Shown one piece after another: positions 1-7,015 of a DNA stretch of 64,000 nucleotides (positions are counted from its first letter, which is position 1; each line of letters opens with the position of its first letter). The position numbers and the translations under genes are program-made. Below the pieces are notes generated by a model. It was not told the DNA's origin. It saw only the letters and a list, made by a program, of their open reading frames with translations, and did not search any database. The DNA comes from an uncultured bacterium (GTDB taxonomy: Bacteria; Atribacterota; Atribacteria; Atribacterales; Caldatribacteriaceae), in NCBI GenBank assembly GCA_937922705.1, contig CALAIW010000023.1:1-64000 (forward strand), given 5' to 3'.

Positions 1-396
1 GGTATGAGCGTAGAAAGCAGCAGGGGTGGCGTCATTCAGGGCAACGTTGGTGACAATGCCAACTCGGAAACCCCTCTTTTTGGCCTTTTCTGCTATGGTC
101 TCAAGAGGACGGCCCGAAGCGTCTTGCGCCAGGACCCCCTCTTTGACCTTGACGCCGCAGGCAATGCTTGTCGCAGAAGAGGCTGAGTCAGGTATTTTGC
201 CATCTCGGGTTTGTGTCCCAAGGAAAACGTGGACTGGAAACTCAGAAAAGGAAGAGTGTTGTGTCATCTCGGTAAAAAGGTCAATAAGTTCCTGTCCTAG
301 CCCATCCCCGATAAAGAGGAAGACGTACCGAGGAGAAGGGAACGACGGGACTACCCAGAGAAGAATGAGAAAAAGGGCAAGGAAAACGCGCCGCAT
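1..396 (-). CDS. alkaline phosphatase, C-terminal part outside window
   Basis: Reading the minus strand from an ATG at 396 gives an open frame of 132 codons that runs off the left edge, so only the N-terminal third is seen. Residues 1-20 form a hydrophobic signal peptide, so the product is exported. FIGDGLG carries the first metal-binding Asp (D31) and PDSASSAT the phosphorylated Ser (S71) of the alkaline phosphatase superfamily. TPAAFYAHT near the edge matches the next conserved block. Such enzymes release phosphate from monoesters outside the cytoplasm. The ATG overlaps the stop of the aldo/keto reductase by one base, so the two are translationally coupled. The family is clear, the substrate is not. 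Confidence 0.9.
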   Translation of the reverse strand, partial: MRRVFLALFLILLWVVPSFPSPRYVFLFIGDGLGQELIDLFTEMTQHSSFSEFPVHVFLGTQTRDGKIPDSASSATSIACGVKVKEGVLAQDASGRPLETIAEKAKKRGFRVGIVTNVALNDATPAAFYAHT

Positions 397-1196
397 CACA
401 GTCGGGTAGCTACTTTTTCTCCTCGATCGAGGCGAGAAATAGCCTCTTTTTCGTCCTCACTAAGGGAGAAATCAAAGATTTCGAGGTTTTCCCTCTGGTG
501 CTTTGGATCCTTTGCTTTAGGAATGGCTACAACCATGTCCTGCTCAATGAGCCAGCGAAGCACAACCTGGGAAACGGTTTTTCCATACTTTTCCGCGATA
601 CTACAAAGCAGAGGGTCTTGCGAGAGCCTTCCGCGGGCAAGGGGAGAGTAAGCGGTAAGAATGACTTTGTGTTTCTGACAGTACTCAAGAAGGGGCTTTT
701 GGGAGAGGTAAGGGTGGTACTCTACCTGATCGGTGAGGATGGGGAAGGGTGCTATGTTTCGAGCTTTATCAAGAAGGTCAACATCGAAGTTACTCACTCC
801 AACAAAGCGGACTTTGCCTTCCTTTTGGAGCTTTTCCATGGCGCTAAGGCTTTCCTCGAGGGGAACGGCTTCATTTGGCCAGTGAATAAGGTAAAGATCT
901 ATGTAATCAGTCCCAAGCTTTCGAAGACTCTCCTCGCAAGAGCGGATGAGGTCCTGAAAGTGAAGGTGGGTGTACCAAACCTTAGTGGTGAGAAACACCA
1001 CGTCTCTAGGAACTCCAGAGTCTTTTACAGCCTTTCCAACCTCTCTTTCGTTGTCGTAGAATTCAGCAGTATCAATGTGGCGGTACCCTAAGGATAAAGC
1101 ACTGAGAACCGCTTGGTATCCTTCTTCACCCCGCAGGTCCCATGTTCCAAGTCCAATGGCTGGAACCCTTGCCCCGTGAAGTTCTATAACCTTCAT
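396..1196 (-). CDS. aldo/keto reductase
   Basis: This 266-residue protein has the AKR TIM barrel. The catalytic Asp and Tyr lie in HIDTAEFYDNE, the Lys in FLTTKVWY and the His in DLYLIHWPN. The later VGVSNFD, DQVEYHPYL, YSPLARGRL and IPKAKD blocks match the NAD(P)H-binding face. Its likely role is reduction of aldehydes, ketones or sugars in the cytoplasm. I place the start at ATG 1196 because GGGGTGAGG lies just upstream; a longer frame to 1223 lacks such a site. It follows a 50-residue ORF and precedes alkaline phosphatase in one minus-strand unit. The substrate cannot be told from sequence. Confidence 0.92.
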   Translation of the reverse strand: MKVIELHGARVPAIGLGTWDLRGEEGYQAVLSALSLGYRHIDTAEFYDNEREVGKAVKDSGVPRDVVFLTTKVWYTHLHFQDLIRSCEESLRKLGTDYIDLYLIHWPNEAVPLEESLSAMEKLQKEGKVRFVGVSNFDVDLLDKARNIAPFPILTDQVEYHPYLSQKPLLEYCQKHKVILTAYSPLARGRLSQDPLLCSIAEKYGKTVSQVVLRWLIEQDMVVAIPKAKDPKHQRENLEIFDFSLSEDEKEAISRLDRGEKVATRL

Positions 1197-1223
1197 GACC
1201 TCACCCCCCTCGGGTTTCTCCAC

Positions 1224-1376
1224 CTATTGTACCTCATTTTTTTTCGTCGGGGACTTTTCGGATGTAACCTTTCTGTGGTTTCGAGGGAGGTTTTCTCTTC
1301 TTTCTTCAAGAATGTAGGCAATGATATCCTGGTAGCTTTTGCGGTCCTTCTGGTTTCCCTGGATTTTGAGCGCCAT
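1224..1376 (-). CDS. small basic protein of 50 residues, unrecognised
   Basis: An ATG at 1376 is preceded by a strong AAAGGAGG site and opens a 50-codon frame ending in TAG at 1224-1226, 27 bases before the aldo/keto reductase start. The product begins MALKIQGNQKDRKSYQDII and is rich in Lys, Arg and Glu. A helical stretch (DIIAYILEERRENL) is followed by a polar tail. It has no signal peptide and no cysteines. The strong ribosome site and spacing suggest a real first gene of the minus-strand unit. I recognise no family. Confidence 0.6.
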   Translation of the reverse strand: MALKIQGNQKDRKSYQDIIAYILEERRENLPRNHRKVTSEKSPTKKNEVQ

Positions 1377-1502
1377 TCTGCTTCCTCCTTTCTTCCATTC
1401 CTATTGTTCGGCACAAAAGTGTGAAAATTTAGGGTCTTGGGGAATAGGATTGTAGAATTCCTGGTTTTTTATCAAAAATAAGTACGAAAGGGGGTTGTAT
1501 GT

Positions 1503-2018
1503 ATGGCAAAAATCCCTCACAAAATGACCCAGGCAAACATGGAAAACGCATATGCTGGGGAATCCCAGGCACACATGCGGTACCTTATCTTTGCTGAAGT
1601 AGCAGAAAAAGAGGGAAGGCCAAATATTGCTCGCCTTTTCCGGGCTATAGCGTACGCAGAGCAGGTTCACGCTACAAACCACTACCGCGCTTTAGGTAAC
1701 ATAAACGATACGGTGGCAAATCTTGACATGGCTATCGCTGGGGAAACCTTTGAGGTTGAGGAGATGTACCCGGTGTACAATGAAGTGGCAAAATTCCAGG
1801 GCGAGAAGGAATCGGTGCAAAGTACCCATTATGCTCTTGAAGCAGAGAAAATCCACGCTCAGATGTACCAGAGGGCTAAGGAAGCCGCCCTGCAGGGAAA
1901 GGACCTTGAGCTTGGGGTGGTTTCGATATGCCCAGTGTGTGGCTACACGGTGGAGGGTGAGGTTCCGGACTTCTGTCCTATTTGTGGGACTCCAAAGCAA
2001 TCGTTTAAGAGTTTTTGA
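1503..2018 (+). CDS. rbr: rubrerythrin
   Basis: This 171-residue protein has an N-terminal ferritin-like four-helix domain (residues 5-135). Its Glu/His diiron ligands are seen in NAYAGESQAHMRY, AYAEQVHATNHY and EAEKIHAQMY. The C-terminal rubredoxin-like domain binds iron through CPVCGY and CPICG. Rubrerythrins reduce hydrogen peroxide in anaerobes with electrons from rubredoxin or NAD(P)H oxidoreductases. The start is ATG 1503 behind GAAAGGGGG. The superoxide reductase gene follows 10 bases later, so superoxide and the peroxide made from it are handled by one transcript. Both domains are complete. Confidence 0.96.
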   Translation: MAKIPHKMTQANMENAYAGESQAHMRYLIFAEVAEKEGRPNIARLFRAIAYAEQVHATNHYRALGNINDTVANLDMAIAGETFEVEEMYPVYNEVAKFQGEKESVQSTHYALEAEKIHAQMYQRAKEAALQGKDLELGVVSICPVCGYTVEGEVPDFCPICGTPKQSFKSF

Positions 2019-2028
2019 GGAGGTGCCT

Positions 2029-2421
2029 ATGGCTTTTGCTGACCTTTTTCAATCGGCAGATTGGAAGCAGGAAAAGCATGTTCCGGTTATCGAAGGACCA
2101 GAGACAGTGAAAAAGGGAGAGGTTGCTCTCTTTCAGGTAACGGTGGGAAAGGAGATTCCTCACCCCAATACGACGGAACACCACATTCGCTGGATTGCCC
2201 TCTATTTTGCCCCCGAGGGAGAGAAATTCCCTTACGAACTTGGAAAAGTAGAATTTACGGCCCACGGTGAGAGTGTTGCTGGAGCAAATCAGGGTCCTGT
2301 GTATACCCAGCCCTATGCTACCTTTGCGGTGAAACTGGACCGTTCTGGAGTGCTCTATGCCGCATCGTACTGTAACATCCATGGTCTGTGGAGGAATGAA
2401 AAGTCCGTTACGGTCACATGA
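2029..2421 (+). CDS. sor: superoxide reductase (1Fe type, neelaredoxin)
   Basis: ATG 2029 follows GAGGAGG and gives 130 residues, shorter than the longest open frame, which begins inside rubrerythrin. The iron site is complete: EKH at 15-17, His45 in HPNTTEHH, the following His pair at 51-52, Cys114 and His117 in CNIHGLW. The N-terminal desulforedoxin domain of 2Fe enzymes is absent, making this the short 1Fe class. It reduces superoxide to peroxide without making oxygen, which suits an anaerobe. It is co-transcribed with rubrerythrin and ends at a 24-base perfect palindrome. Confidence 0.95.
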   Translation: MAFADLFQSADWKQEKHVPVIEGPETVKKGEVALFQVTVGKEIPHPNTTEHHIRWIALYFAPEGEKFPYELGKVEFTAHGESVAGANQGPVYTQPYATFAVKLDRSGVLYAASYCNIHGLWRNEKSVTVT

Positions 2422-2424
2422 AGG

Positions 2425-2448
2425 AAGCCCCCGGATATCCGGGGGCTT
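2425..2448 (+). terminator. 24-base perfect palindrome after the superoxide reductase gene
   Basis: The stem is built of an AGCCCCCGG arm and its exact complement around a central ATAT, starting four bases after the stop. It is very GC-rich and would form a stable hairpin. Only TTTG follows, so it is a weak match to an intrinsic terminator. It may instead protect the mRNA 3' end or bind a dimeric protein. The next start lies 16 bases downstream. Confidence 0.5.
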
Positions 2449-2464
2449 TGAAGGCGTAGGGCCA

Positions 2465-3358
2465 ATGCATGGTGACCACCATCGCGGCGCAAGTGCTTCG
2501 GTACTCCTGGTGAGCATTCTTCTGAATCTTGGTATTTTCCTCCTTGAGGTTTTGGGAGGAATCCTCTCCGGAAGCCTTGCTCTTCTCTCTGATGCCTTTC
2601 ATAACCTCACGGATACCTTGTCTCTTTTTATGGCTTTTTGGGCCATTCGCCTAGCCCAGCGAGGTCAGACCCCCAGAAGGACATATGGGTACCAGAGAGC
2701 CGAGGTTTTAGCTGCTTTTGTCAACGCGCTTTTTCTTTTTGGTGTGAGTGCATATCTTGTGCGTGAGGCTCTGGAGCGCCTTTTGCGCCCTGCACCTCTT
2801 GAGCTTGGTACGGCCCTTGTTGTAGCTTTATTCGGGCTTTTAGGAAATCTTGCCTCGGTAATCCTCCTTTTTCCTTCGTCGCGTAAAAGTCTTGGCGTCC
2901 GAAGTGCCTTTCTTCATCTTCTTTCTGATACCCTCTCGTCATGTGTCGTAGTCTTGGGAATTGTAGTGGCGCGATTTTCCGGTTTTACTGTCTTTGATTC
3001 GCTTCTTGGTCTTGGCATTGCAGCCTTTATTCTGCGCGAGACGGTTCCCCTTTTCCAAGAGACAGTTCGCATCCTCATGCAGGGAGCTCCCCTCCATCTG
3101 AGGCCAGAGCGTATCAAAGAACGCTTGGAAGGTATCCCGGGGGTGGAAAATATCCATCACCTCCATCTTTGGTCGCTGAATGAACACGAGCACTATGCAG
3201 AATTGCATGTGGTAGCACAATGTGCGACCCTTGAAGAGGGAGACACCCTTCGCGAAAACATTGCTGCAGTACTCCGCCAGGAATTTGGTATTCACCACAG
3301 TACCATTCAGCTTGAATGTCGAGCCTGTGACGATCAGAATCTCATTGTGCAGGAGTGA
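2465..3358 (+). CDS. cation diffusion facilitator, probable Zn(II) efflux
   Basis: The product (297 residues) opens with a His-rich tail, MHGDHH. Six membrane segments follow. Metal sites are seen in SDAFHNLTD (second helix) and FLHLLSDTLSS (fifth helix), the HxxxD pairs of the ZitB/CzcD branch. The cytoplasmic domain holds HHLHLWSLNEHEHYAELHV, typical of CDF dimer domains. It would export zinc or a similar divalent metal across the inner membrane in exchange for protons. I chose ATG 2465, since the longer frame from 2357 overlaps the superoxide reductase and the palindrome. The ribosome site is weak (GTAGGGCC). Confidence 0.93.
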   Translation: MHGDHHRGASASVLLVSILLNLGIFLLEVLGGILSGSLALLSDAFHNLTDTLSLFMAFWAIRLAQRGQTPRRTYGYQRAEVLAAFVNALFLFGVSAYLVREALERLLRPAPLELGTALVVALFGLLGNLASVILLFPSSRKSLGVRSAFLHLLSDTLSSCVVVLGIVVARFSGFTVFDSLLGLGIAAFILRETVPLFQETVRILMQGAPLHLRPERIKERLEGIPGVENIHHLHLWSLNEHEHYAELHVVAQCATLEEGDTLRENIAAVLRQEFGIHHSTIQLECRACDDQNLIVQE

Positions 3359-3441
3359 TTCTGTCCTTTGGGTTTTGGTGCCCTCCTTTTGTCTTCTTGT
3401 GCCCTTTTTCTGGACGCTTCCCGTCAAGGGAGTTTTTTGGG

Positions 3442-3447
3442 TATACT
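3442..3447 (+). promoter_or_regulatory. -10 box TATACT upstream of the bTHX gene
   Basis: TATACT lies 32 bases before the bTHX start, in a 120-base gap after the CDF gene. No convincing -35 box is seen; the run TTCCC near 3416 is the nearest and spacing is long. Confidence 0.4.
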
Positions 3448-3478
3448 AAAGGGCAAAAAACAGGAAAGGGGATGAACC

Positions 3479-3583
3479 ATGGGAAAGGGAGACCATCGCA
3501 CACGCCGGGGAAAAATCTTCATGGGAACGTACGGAAAGTCGCGACCACGAAAAAAGAAAAAGAAGGAAAAAGCATCGGCATAA
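3479..3583 (+). CDS. 30S ribosomal protein bTHX
   Basis: A 34-residue frame starting [20 protein letters not shown] and ending in a lysine-rich tail matches the THX family: [19 protein letters not shown] and a basic C-terminus. THX sits in the head of the small ribosomal subunit in Thermus and in plastids (PSRP4). A ribosome site (AGGAAAGGGG) lies upstream. The gene is easily missed because a longer overlapping frame, leading into the lipoprotein, covers it. It stands alone, downstream of a -10 box, and another promoter lies right after its stop. Confidence 0.88.
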   Translation: MGKGDHRTRRGKIFMGTYGKSRPRKKKKKEKASA

Positions 3584-3585
3584 AG

Positions 3586-3594
3586 TGGTATAAT
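3586..3594 (+). promoter_or_regulatory. extended -10 promoter TGGTATAAT before the lipoprotein gene
   Basis: A perfect TATAAT at 3589-3594 is preceded by TGG, an extended -10. It sits directly after the bTHX stop and 34 bases before the lipoprotein start. No good -35 is seen, which extended -10 promoters can do without. Confidence 0.6.
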
Positions 3595-3627
3595 GAGGAC
3601 ATCCTGTACAAGAAAGGGAGTGGGAAG

Positions 3628-4395
3628 GTGCTTCTTCGAGGAGTTCTTGTGGGGATTCTTTTGGTTTCTGCGGTTTTCGGGCTTTGGGGATGTGGTCCAA
3701 GTGGTGGAGGACCAGGGGTATCTCCTTCCCCTTCCCCTGGAAAAACCCAGGCTCCGCAGATTCTTTCAGTGACGGTTGGAACAAGGGAGCTGACTAGTGG
3801 TGATGCAGTACAGACAGGACAAAACGTTGTCTTCAGCGGTCAGGGTCCAGCAAGCGTGCAGATTCGGGTGTACCTTGGAGGAAACCTTATTGGAACAACT
3901 ACAACTGGTGTAGCAGGAGACTTTACTTTCACCTGGAACTCAGGAACCACGGAAGGGACGTTCACTCTTGAATTCCGGGCAAAAGATCCAGCCCTTCCAG
4001 AAAGCGACCCTGTACCCTTCACTCTGGTTGTCGACGGGACAGGACCATCCCTTGCAGGCATTGTTGCCAGAGCCGATGCTCCGTTGGGAACACCCCCGCA
4101 GGTTGTCGTTACTTTTAGCGAACCCATCGTGGTAAGCGATATGACCCTTTTTACTCTTCCTGCCGGTTTCTGGACTGTTAGTGTGGGCGGAACGTCGGTT
4201 TTTAACCCTACGAATATTCAGCTTGGTCCTGACAAAAAGACGGTAACTATAACGGGAAATGCTCTGAGTGACCAACTTGTCGCTGGAGACCTTGTTACGG
4301 TTATCTTTGTACCTGCTCTTCCTCTTACGGTAACCGATGCGGCCGGGAATCCTTGTGTTACTCCCTCGATGATTACTGGTACCGTATCACCGTAA
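3628..4395 (+). CDS. lipoprotein with Ig-like domains
   Basis: GTG 3628 behind AAAGGGAGTGGGAAG gives 255 residues. Residues 1-21 form a lipoprotein signal ending LWGC, followed by a Gly/Ser/Pro linker (GPSGGG, SPSPSPG). Residues about 45-135 resemble a bacterial Ig-like fold (PQILSVTVGTRELTSGD onward). Residues 140-255 resemble an SbsA-type Ig-like domain (VVVTFSEPIV, TVTDAAGNP). Codons upstream of the GTG stay open but encode the bTHX region in another frame. It is probably an envelope-anchored surface or periplasmic protein of unknown partner. A terminator follows, so it is monocistronic. Confidence 0.75.
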   Translation: MLLRGVLVGILLVSAVFGLWGCGPSGGGPGVSPSPSPGKTQAPQILSVTVGTRELTSGDAVQTGQNVVFSGQGPASVQIRVYLGGNLIGTTTTGVAGDFTFTWNSGTTEGTFTLEFRAKDPALPESDPVPFTLVVDGTGPSLAGIVARADAPLGTPPQVVVTFSEPIVVSDMTLFTLPAGFWTVSVGGTSVFNPTNIQLGPDKKTVTITGNALSDQLVAGDLVTVIFVPALPLTVTDAAGNPCVTPSMITGTVSP

Positions 4396-4402
4396 CCTTA
4401 AA

Positions 4403-4428
4403 GGGGAGGGAATATCCCTCCCCTTCTT
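4403..4428 (+). terminator. intrinsic terminator after the lipoprotein gene
   Basis: GGGGAGGG (4403-4410) pairs with CCCTCCCC (4416-4423) across a 5-base loop, followed by TTCTTC. It lies 8 bases after the stop. Confidence 0.75.
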
Positions 4429-4439
4429 CAGTTCCTGCA

Positions 4440-4550
4440 AACACAGTGTACAATCTTGGGAGAAAGGCTCCGCAAGGAGCATAGGTAACTCGTTGAAGCA
4501 CGTTATGCGATTGCCCTTTTGTTGCCAGTTGTACCCAGGGAGAAAGAGTC
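4440..4550 (+). promoter_or_regulatory. structured 5' leader of the purine permease gene, possible riboswitch
   Basis: The 120 bases between the terminator and the permease start hold no ORF but several pairings. GCTCC-GCAA-GGAGC (4467-4480) is a GNRA-capped hairpin. GCATA (4479-4483) can pair with TATGC (4504-4508). GTACAA (4448-4453) can pair with TTGTAC (4529-4534), and CTTGGG (4455-4460) with CCCAGG (4534-4539), the last two partly exclusive. It does not match the purine, TPP, cobalamin, SAM or M-box consensus as I know them. A ligand-sensing leader is inference. Confidence 0.4.
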
Positions 4551-5753
4551 GTGAAAAGGGATAAGCAGTGGAGGCAGGAAGTACTTGCAGGTTTGGTAAT
4601 GTTTTTTGGGGTTTTTCCTCTCCTCTGTGCACAGAAGAACCCCGTGTTTTTTCTTGCTGCTTCCTTGGGAACGCTCATGGTAGGCTTTTTTGGTGACCTC
4701 CCCTTTGTGGTGCTTCCGTACCTACCTCTTGGCGTGTTTTTTTCTTTTCTCTCTGAGGAGCTGCATCTTCCTCTTCGGGTTGCTCTGGGGACGTTTTTTC
4801 TTGGGGGTAGTCTGGCTTTCCTTGTCTTCCTCTGGCCAGGCTGGAACCGCCTCTTTCGCGCGTTTCCGGTAAATCTTCGTTTTACCTTTTCAGGAAGCCT
4901 TGGATTGCTCCTTCTTGTGCGGGGTCTCCTTGAAGGGCGTCTTCTCGTTAGTGGTACGTCTGGGTGGCTTGAACCTGGGGATTTCCTGCATCCTCGGGCT
5001 CTGGCGGTACTTTTGGGAATTCTCGTCGCCTTTGTGCTTTTTGGTATTCGTTTGAAGGGAGCAGCGCTTTTTGGAATCCTTGTAACCCTTCTCTTTGCCT
5101 ATGCAAAAGGTCTCTGGTCTTTTGAGGAGACAATGGGGGAGAGTTTTCACCTTTCCCTTTCTCCAATTGATATTTCTGGGGTTTTCGAATACGGCATTTT
5201 TGGTGCTGCGTGTACTGTAGCCCTTTTTGCCTTTTTTGAGACTTTAGGGCTTCTTGGAGGTTTGCTCACCCGGTTGAACGAGGACTTTGCAAGGTTTCGC
5301 CGAGGACTCTGCTTTGGAGTCTTAAGCACAATTCCTGGTTTGCTCTTTGGGGTTCCTGGGCTTCTTCCTGCACCAGAGAGTGCTTTGGCCCTTGGGGAAC
5401 GAGGAAAGAGAGGCCTTGCAGGAGTGGTATGTGGGGGGTGCCTCTTGGCTTCCTTCTTTTTCCTTCGATATTTTCCACCTCTTCCAGCTTTTGTGGCTGT
5501 TCCTGCTCTTTGCGTTGGGGGCTTTTCCGTGGCAGAATCCCTAAGCCGTGTTGAGTTTAAGGACGCCCTTGAGGGTATTCCTGCGTTTTGTGCTCTTGGA
5601 GTAACGGTTGCTACCTTGTCGCTTGCTGAGGGTTGTGCTCTTGGAATTTTGACCTATACGGCTCTTTCTCTTATTCTCCGAAGGGGGAAATCTTTGCATC
5701 CCGCTTTCTATCTTTTCTCTGTTTTCGCCTGCATTTTTTTCGTCATTCGGTGA
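4551..5753 (+). CDS. NCS2/AzgA-type purine permease
   Basis: This 400-residue protein is almost entirely hydrophobic, with about 12-14 membrane segments. The opening (EVLAGLVMFFGVFPLL) aligns with the AzgA N-terminal repeat. VALFAFFETLGLLGGL followed by PAPESALALGERGKRGLAG matches the family's FDTIGTLIG and TYIESAAGVAEGGRTG blocks, which line the substrate site. It would import adenine, guanine or hypoxanthine with protons. The polar substrate residues differ from the E. coli proteins, so the exact base is open. The start is GTG 4551 behind AGGGAGAAAGAG. A leader of about 110 bases with hairpins precedes it. Confidence 0.78.
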   Translation: MKRDKQWRQEVLAGLVMFFGVFPLLCAQKNPVFFLAASLGTLMVGFFGDLPFVVLPYLPLGVFFSFLSEELHLPLRVALGTFFLGGSLAFLVFLWPGWNRLFRAFPVNLRFTFSGSLGLLLLVRGLLEGRLLVSGTSGWLEPGDFLHPRALAVLLGILVAFVLFGIRLKGAALFGILVTLLFAYAKGLWSFEETMGESFHLSLSPIDISGVFEYGIFGAACTVALFAFFETLGLLGGLLTRLNEDFARFRRGLCFGVLSTIPGLLFGVPGLLPAPESALALGERGKRGLAGVVCGGCLLASFFFLRYFPPLPAFVAVPALCVGGFSVAESLSRVEFKDALEGIPAFCALGVTVATLSLAEGCALGILTYTALSLILRRGKSLHPAFYLFSVFACIFFVIR

Positions 5754-5762
5754 CAGAGTGTA

Positions 5763-5791
5763 TTGCAAAAGGGGGATAACCTTACTATACT
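5763..5791 (+). promoter_or_regulatory. promoter TTGCAA-17-TATACT of the decarboxylase gene
   Basis: TTGCAA (5763-5768) and TATACT (5786-5791) are spaced by 17 bases, starting 10 bases after the permease stop. Transcription would begin near 5798, about 50 bases before the decarboxylase start. Confidence 0.7.
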
Positions 5792-5847
5792 TCATGCAGA
5801 CCTCATAAAGGGGTACTTTACGTGAAGAACCGGGTGATTGTGCGTAC

Positions 5848-6996
5848 ATGGGGAGATTGCGGGTTCTTGAAAGACAATTGTTTCCGCTTGGTGAGGAACA
5901 GATTTTCGAGCTTGTTTCGCAATTCGGTACTCCTCTTTTGGTTCTTTTGCGGGAACGCATTATAGCAAATTACCGTGCCTTTCAGCGTTTCCTTCCGGGA
6001 GTTGAGGTATTCTATGCGGTAAAGGCTAATCCTCATCCTCTGGTGGTTGGGCTTCTGGCTTCTTTGGGGTCTTCGTTTGATGTAGCTTCAAAGCAAGAAA
6101 TTGCTCTTGTGGCAAGCTTTGGTGTTTCGCCGGAGCGAATGATTTTTGCGAACACTATCAAAAGGCGTGAAGGTATCCTGTATGCCCGGCAGGTTGGGGT
6201 TTCCCTAATGACCTATGACAATGAGGAAGAGCTCAAAAAAATTGCCCGTTTTTATCCTGAAGCTCAACTTATCTTGCGCCTTAAGACTCCCTCGAATGGA
6301 AGCCGGATTGACCTTTCGTACAAGTTTGGTGCTGATCCTCAAGAGGCTCTGGAGCTTTTGCAGCGTGCCCAAGATATGGGGCTTCGTCCTGTCGGCCTAA
6401 GCTTCCATGTGGGTTCGCCCTGTCACAATCCGAAGACGTATGCGACAGCCTTACATATTGTGGAGGACGTTCTTGAAAAGGCTCAGGAACGTGGCCTTTT
6501 TCTCACTCTCATTGATATCGGTGGAGGTTTTCCGCTTCACACCTATGCTGTGGAAGGAGAAGGGAGTCTTGAAGCAGTGAGTGAGATTCTTCGCCCTCTT
6601 CTTGGAGCTTTCCTTTCTCGAGGGTTTCGAGTTCTTGCCGAACCAGGACGGAGCATTGTTGGGAATGCGGGGATTTTAATTACCAGGGTCATCGGAAAGG
6701 CCTGGCGTTCAGGAAAAATCTGGTACTATCTTGACGATGGACTGTATGGAACTTTTTCTGCCATTCCCTTTGATAAGGCGCATTTTTCCTTTTACGCGCT
6801 TAAGGAAAGCGATGGGGAGATTCCTGCAACCCTTGCTGGGCCAACCTGTGATTCTCTTGATGTTGTAGCTGAAGACGTTCTCCTCCCACCCCTTGAGGTT
6901 GATGACCTCATTGTGGTTCCTGATATTGGAGCCTATTCCTGGGCCTCAGCTACAAACTTCAACGGGTTCGATAAACCACAGGTAGTCATGGTATAA
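5848..6996 (+). CDS. PLP-dependent ornithine/lysine decarboxylase (fold III)
   Basis: This 382-residue protein belongs to the alanine-racemase-fold decarboxylases. FYAVKAN holds the PLP lysine, FHVGSPC the stacking His, IDIGGGFP the phosphate-binding glycines and LAEPGRSIV the next cofactor contact. GPTCDSLDVV holds the active-site Cys-Asp from the partner subunit, a motif of ornithine and ornithine/lysine decarboxylases rather than DAP decarboxylase. It probably makes putrescine or cadaverine for polyamines. The ribosome site is weak (GGTGAT 10-15 bases upstream), but an in-frame stop at 5806 leaves no better start. Its last codons overlap the promoter of the SUF genes. Confidence 0.9.
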   Translation: MGRLRVLERQLFPLGEEQIFELVSQFGTPLLVLLRERIIANYRAFQRFLPGVEVFYAVKANPHPLVVGLLASLGSSFDVASKQEIALVASFGVSPERMIFANTIKRREGILYARQVGVSLMTYDNEEELKKIARFYPEAQLILRLKTPSNGSRIDLSYKFGADPQEALELLQRAQDMGLRPVGLSFHVGSPCHNPKTYATALHIVEDVLEKAQERGLFLTLIDIGGGFPLHTYAVEGEGSLEAVSEILRPLLGAFLSRGFRVLAEPGRSIVGNAGILITRVIGKAWRSGKIWYYLDDGLYGTFSAIPFDKAHFSFYALKESDGEIPATLAGPTCDSLDVVAEDVLLPPLEVDDLIVVPDIGAYSWASATNFNGFDKPQVVMV

Positions 6997-6997
6997 T
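6989..6997 (+). promoter_or_regulatory. extended -10 promoter TGGTATAAT of the SUF genes, overlapping a stop codon
   Basis: TATAAT at 6992-6997 contains the TAA stop of the decarboxylase and is preceded by TGG. Transcription would start near 7004, just before the GAGGAGG ribosome site of sufC. Confidence 0.6.
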
Positions 6998-7015
6998 GGG
7001 ACAGAGGAGGAAGCC

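Noticed and set aside
26-409. Plus-strand ORF of 127 codons at the left edge
   Set aside because: It is antisense to the alkaline phosphatase, whose metal and nucleophile motifs are clear on the minus strand.
1723-2028. N-terminal extension of the superoxide reductase frame into rubrerythrin
   Set aside because: ATG 2029 has a perfect GAGGAGG and starts at the usual family N-terminus; the upstream part overlaps rubrerythrin codons.
3355-3627. N-terminal extension of the lipoprotein frame
   Set aside because: It would put about 90 residues before a clean lipoprotein signal and covers the bTHX gene; GTG 3628 fits both signal and ribosome site.
4440-4550. Known purine, TPP, cobalamin, SAM or M-box riboswitch
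   Set aside because: None of their core motifs is present as I know them. I keep it only as an unassigned leader.
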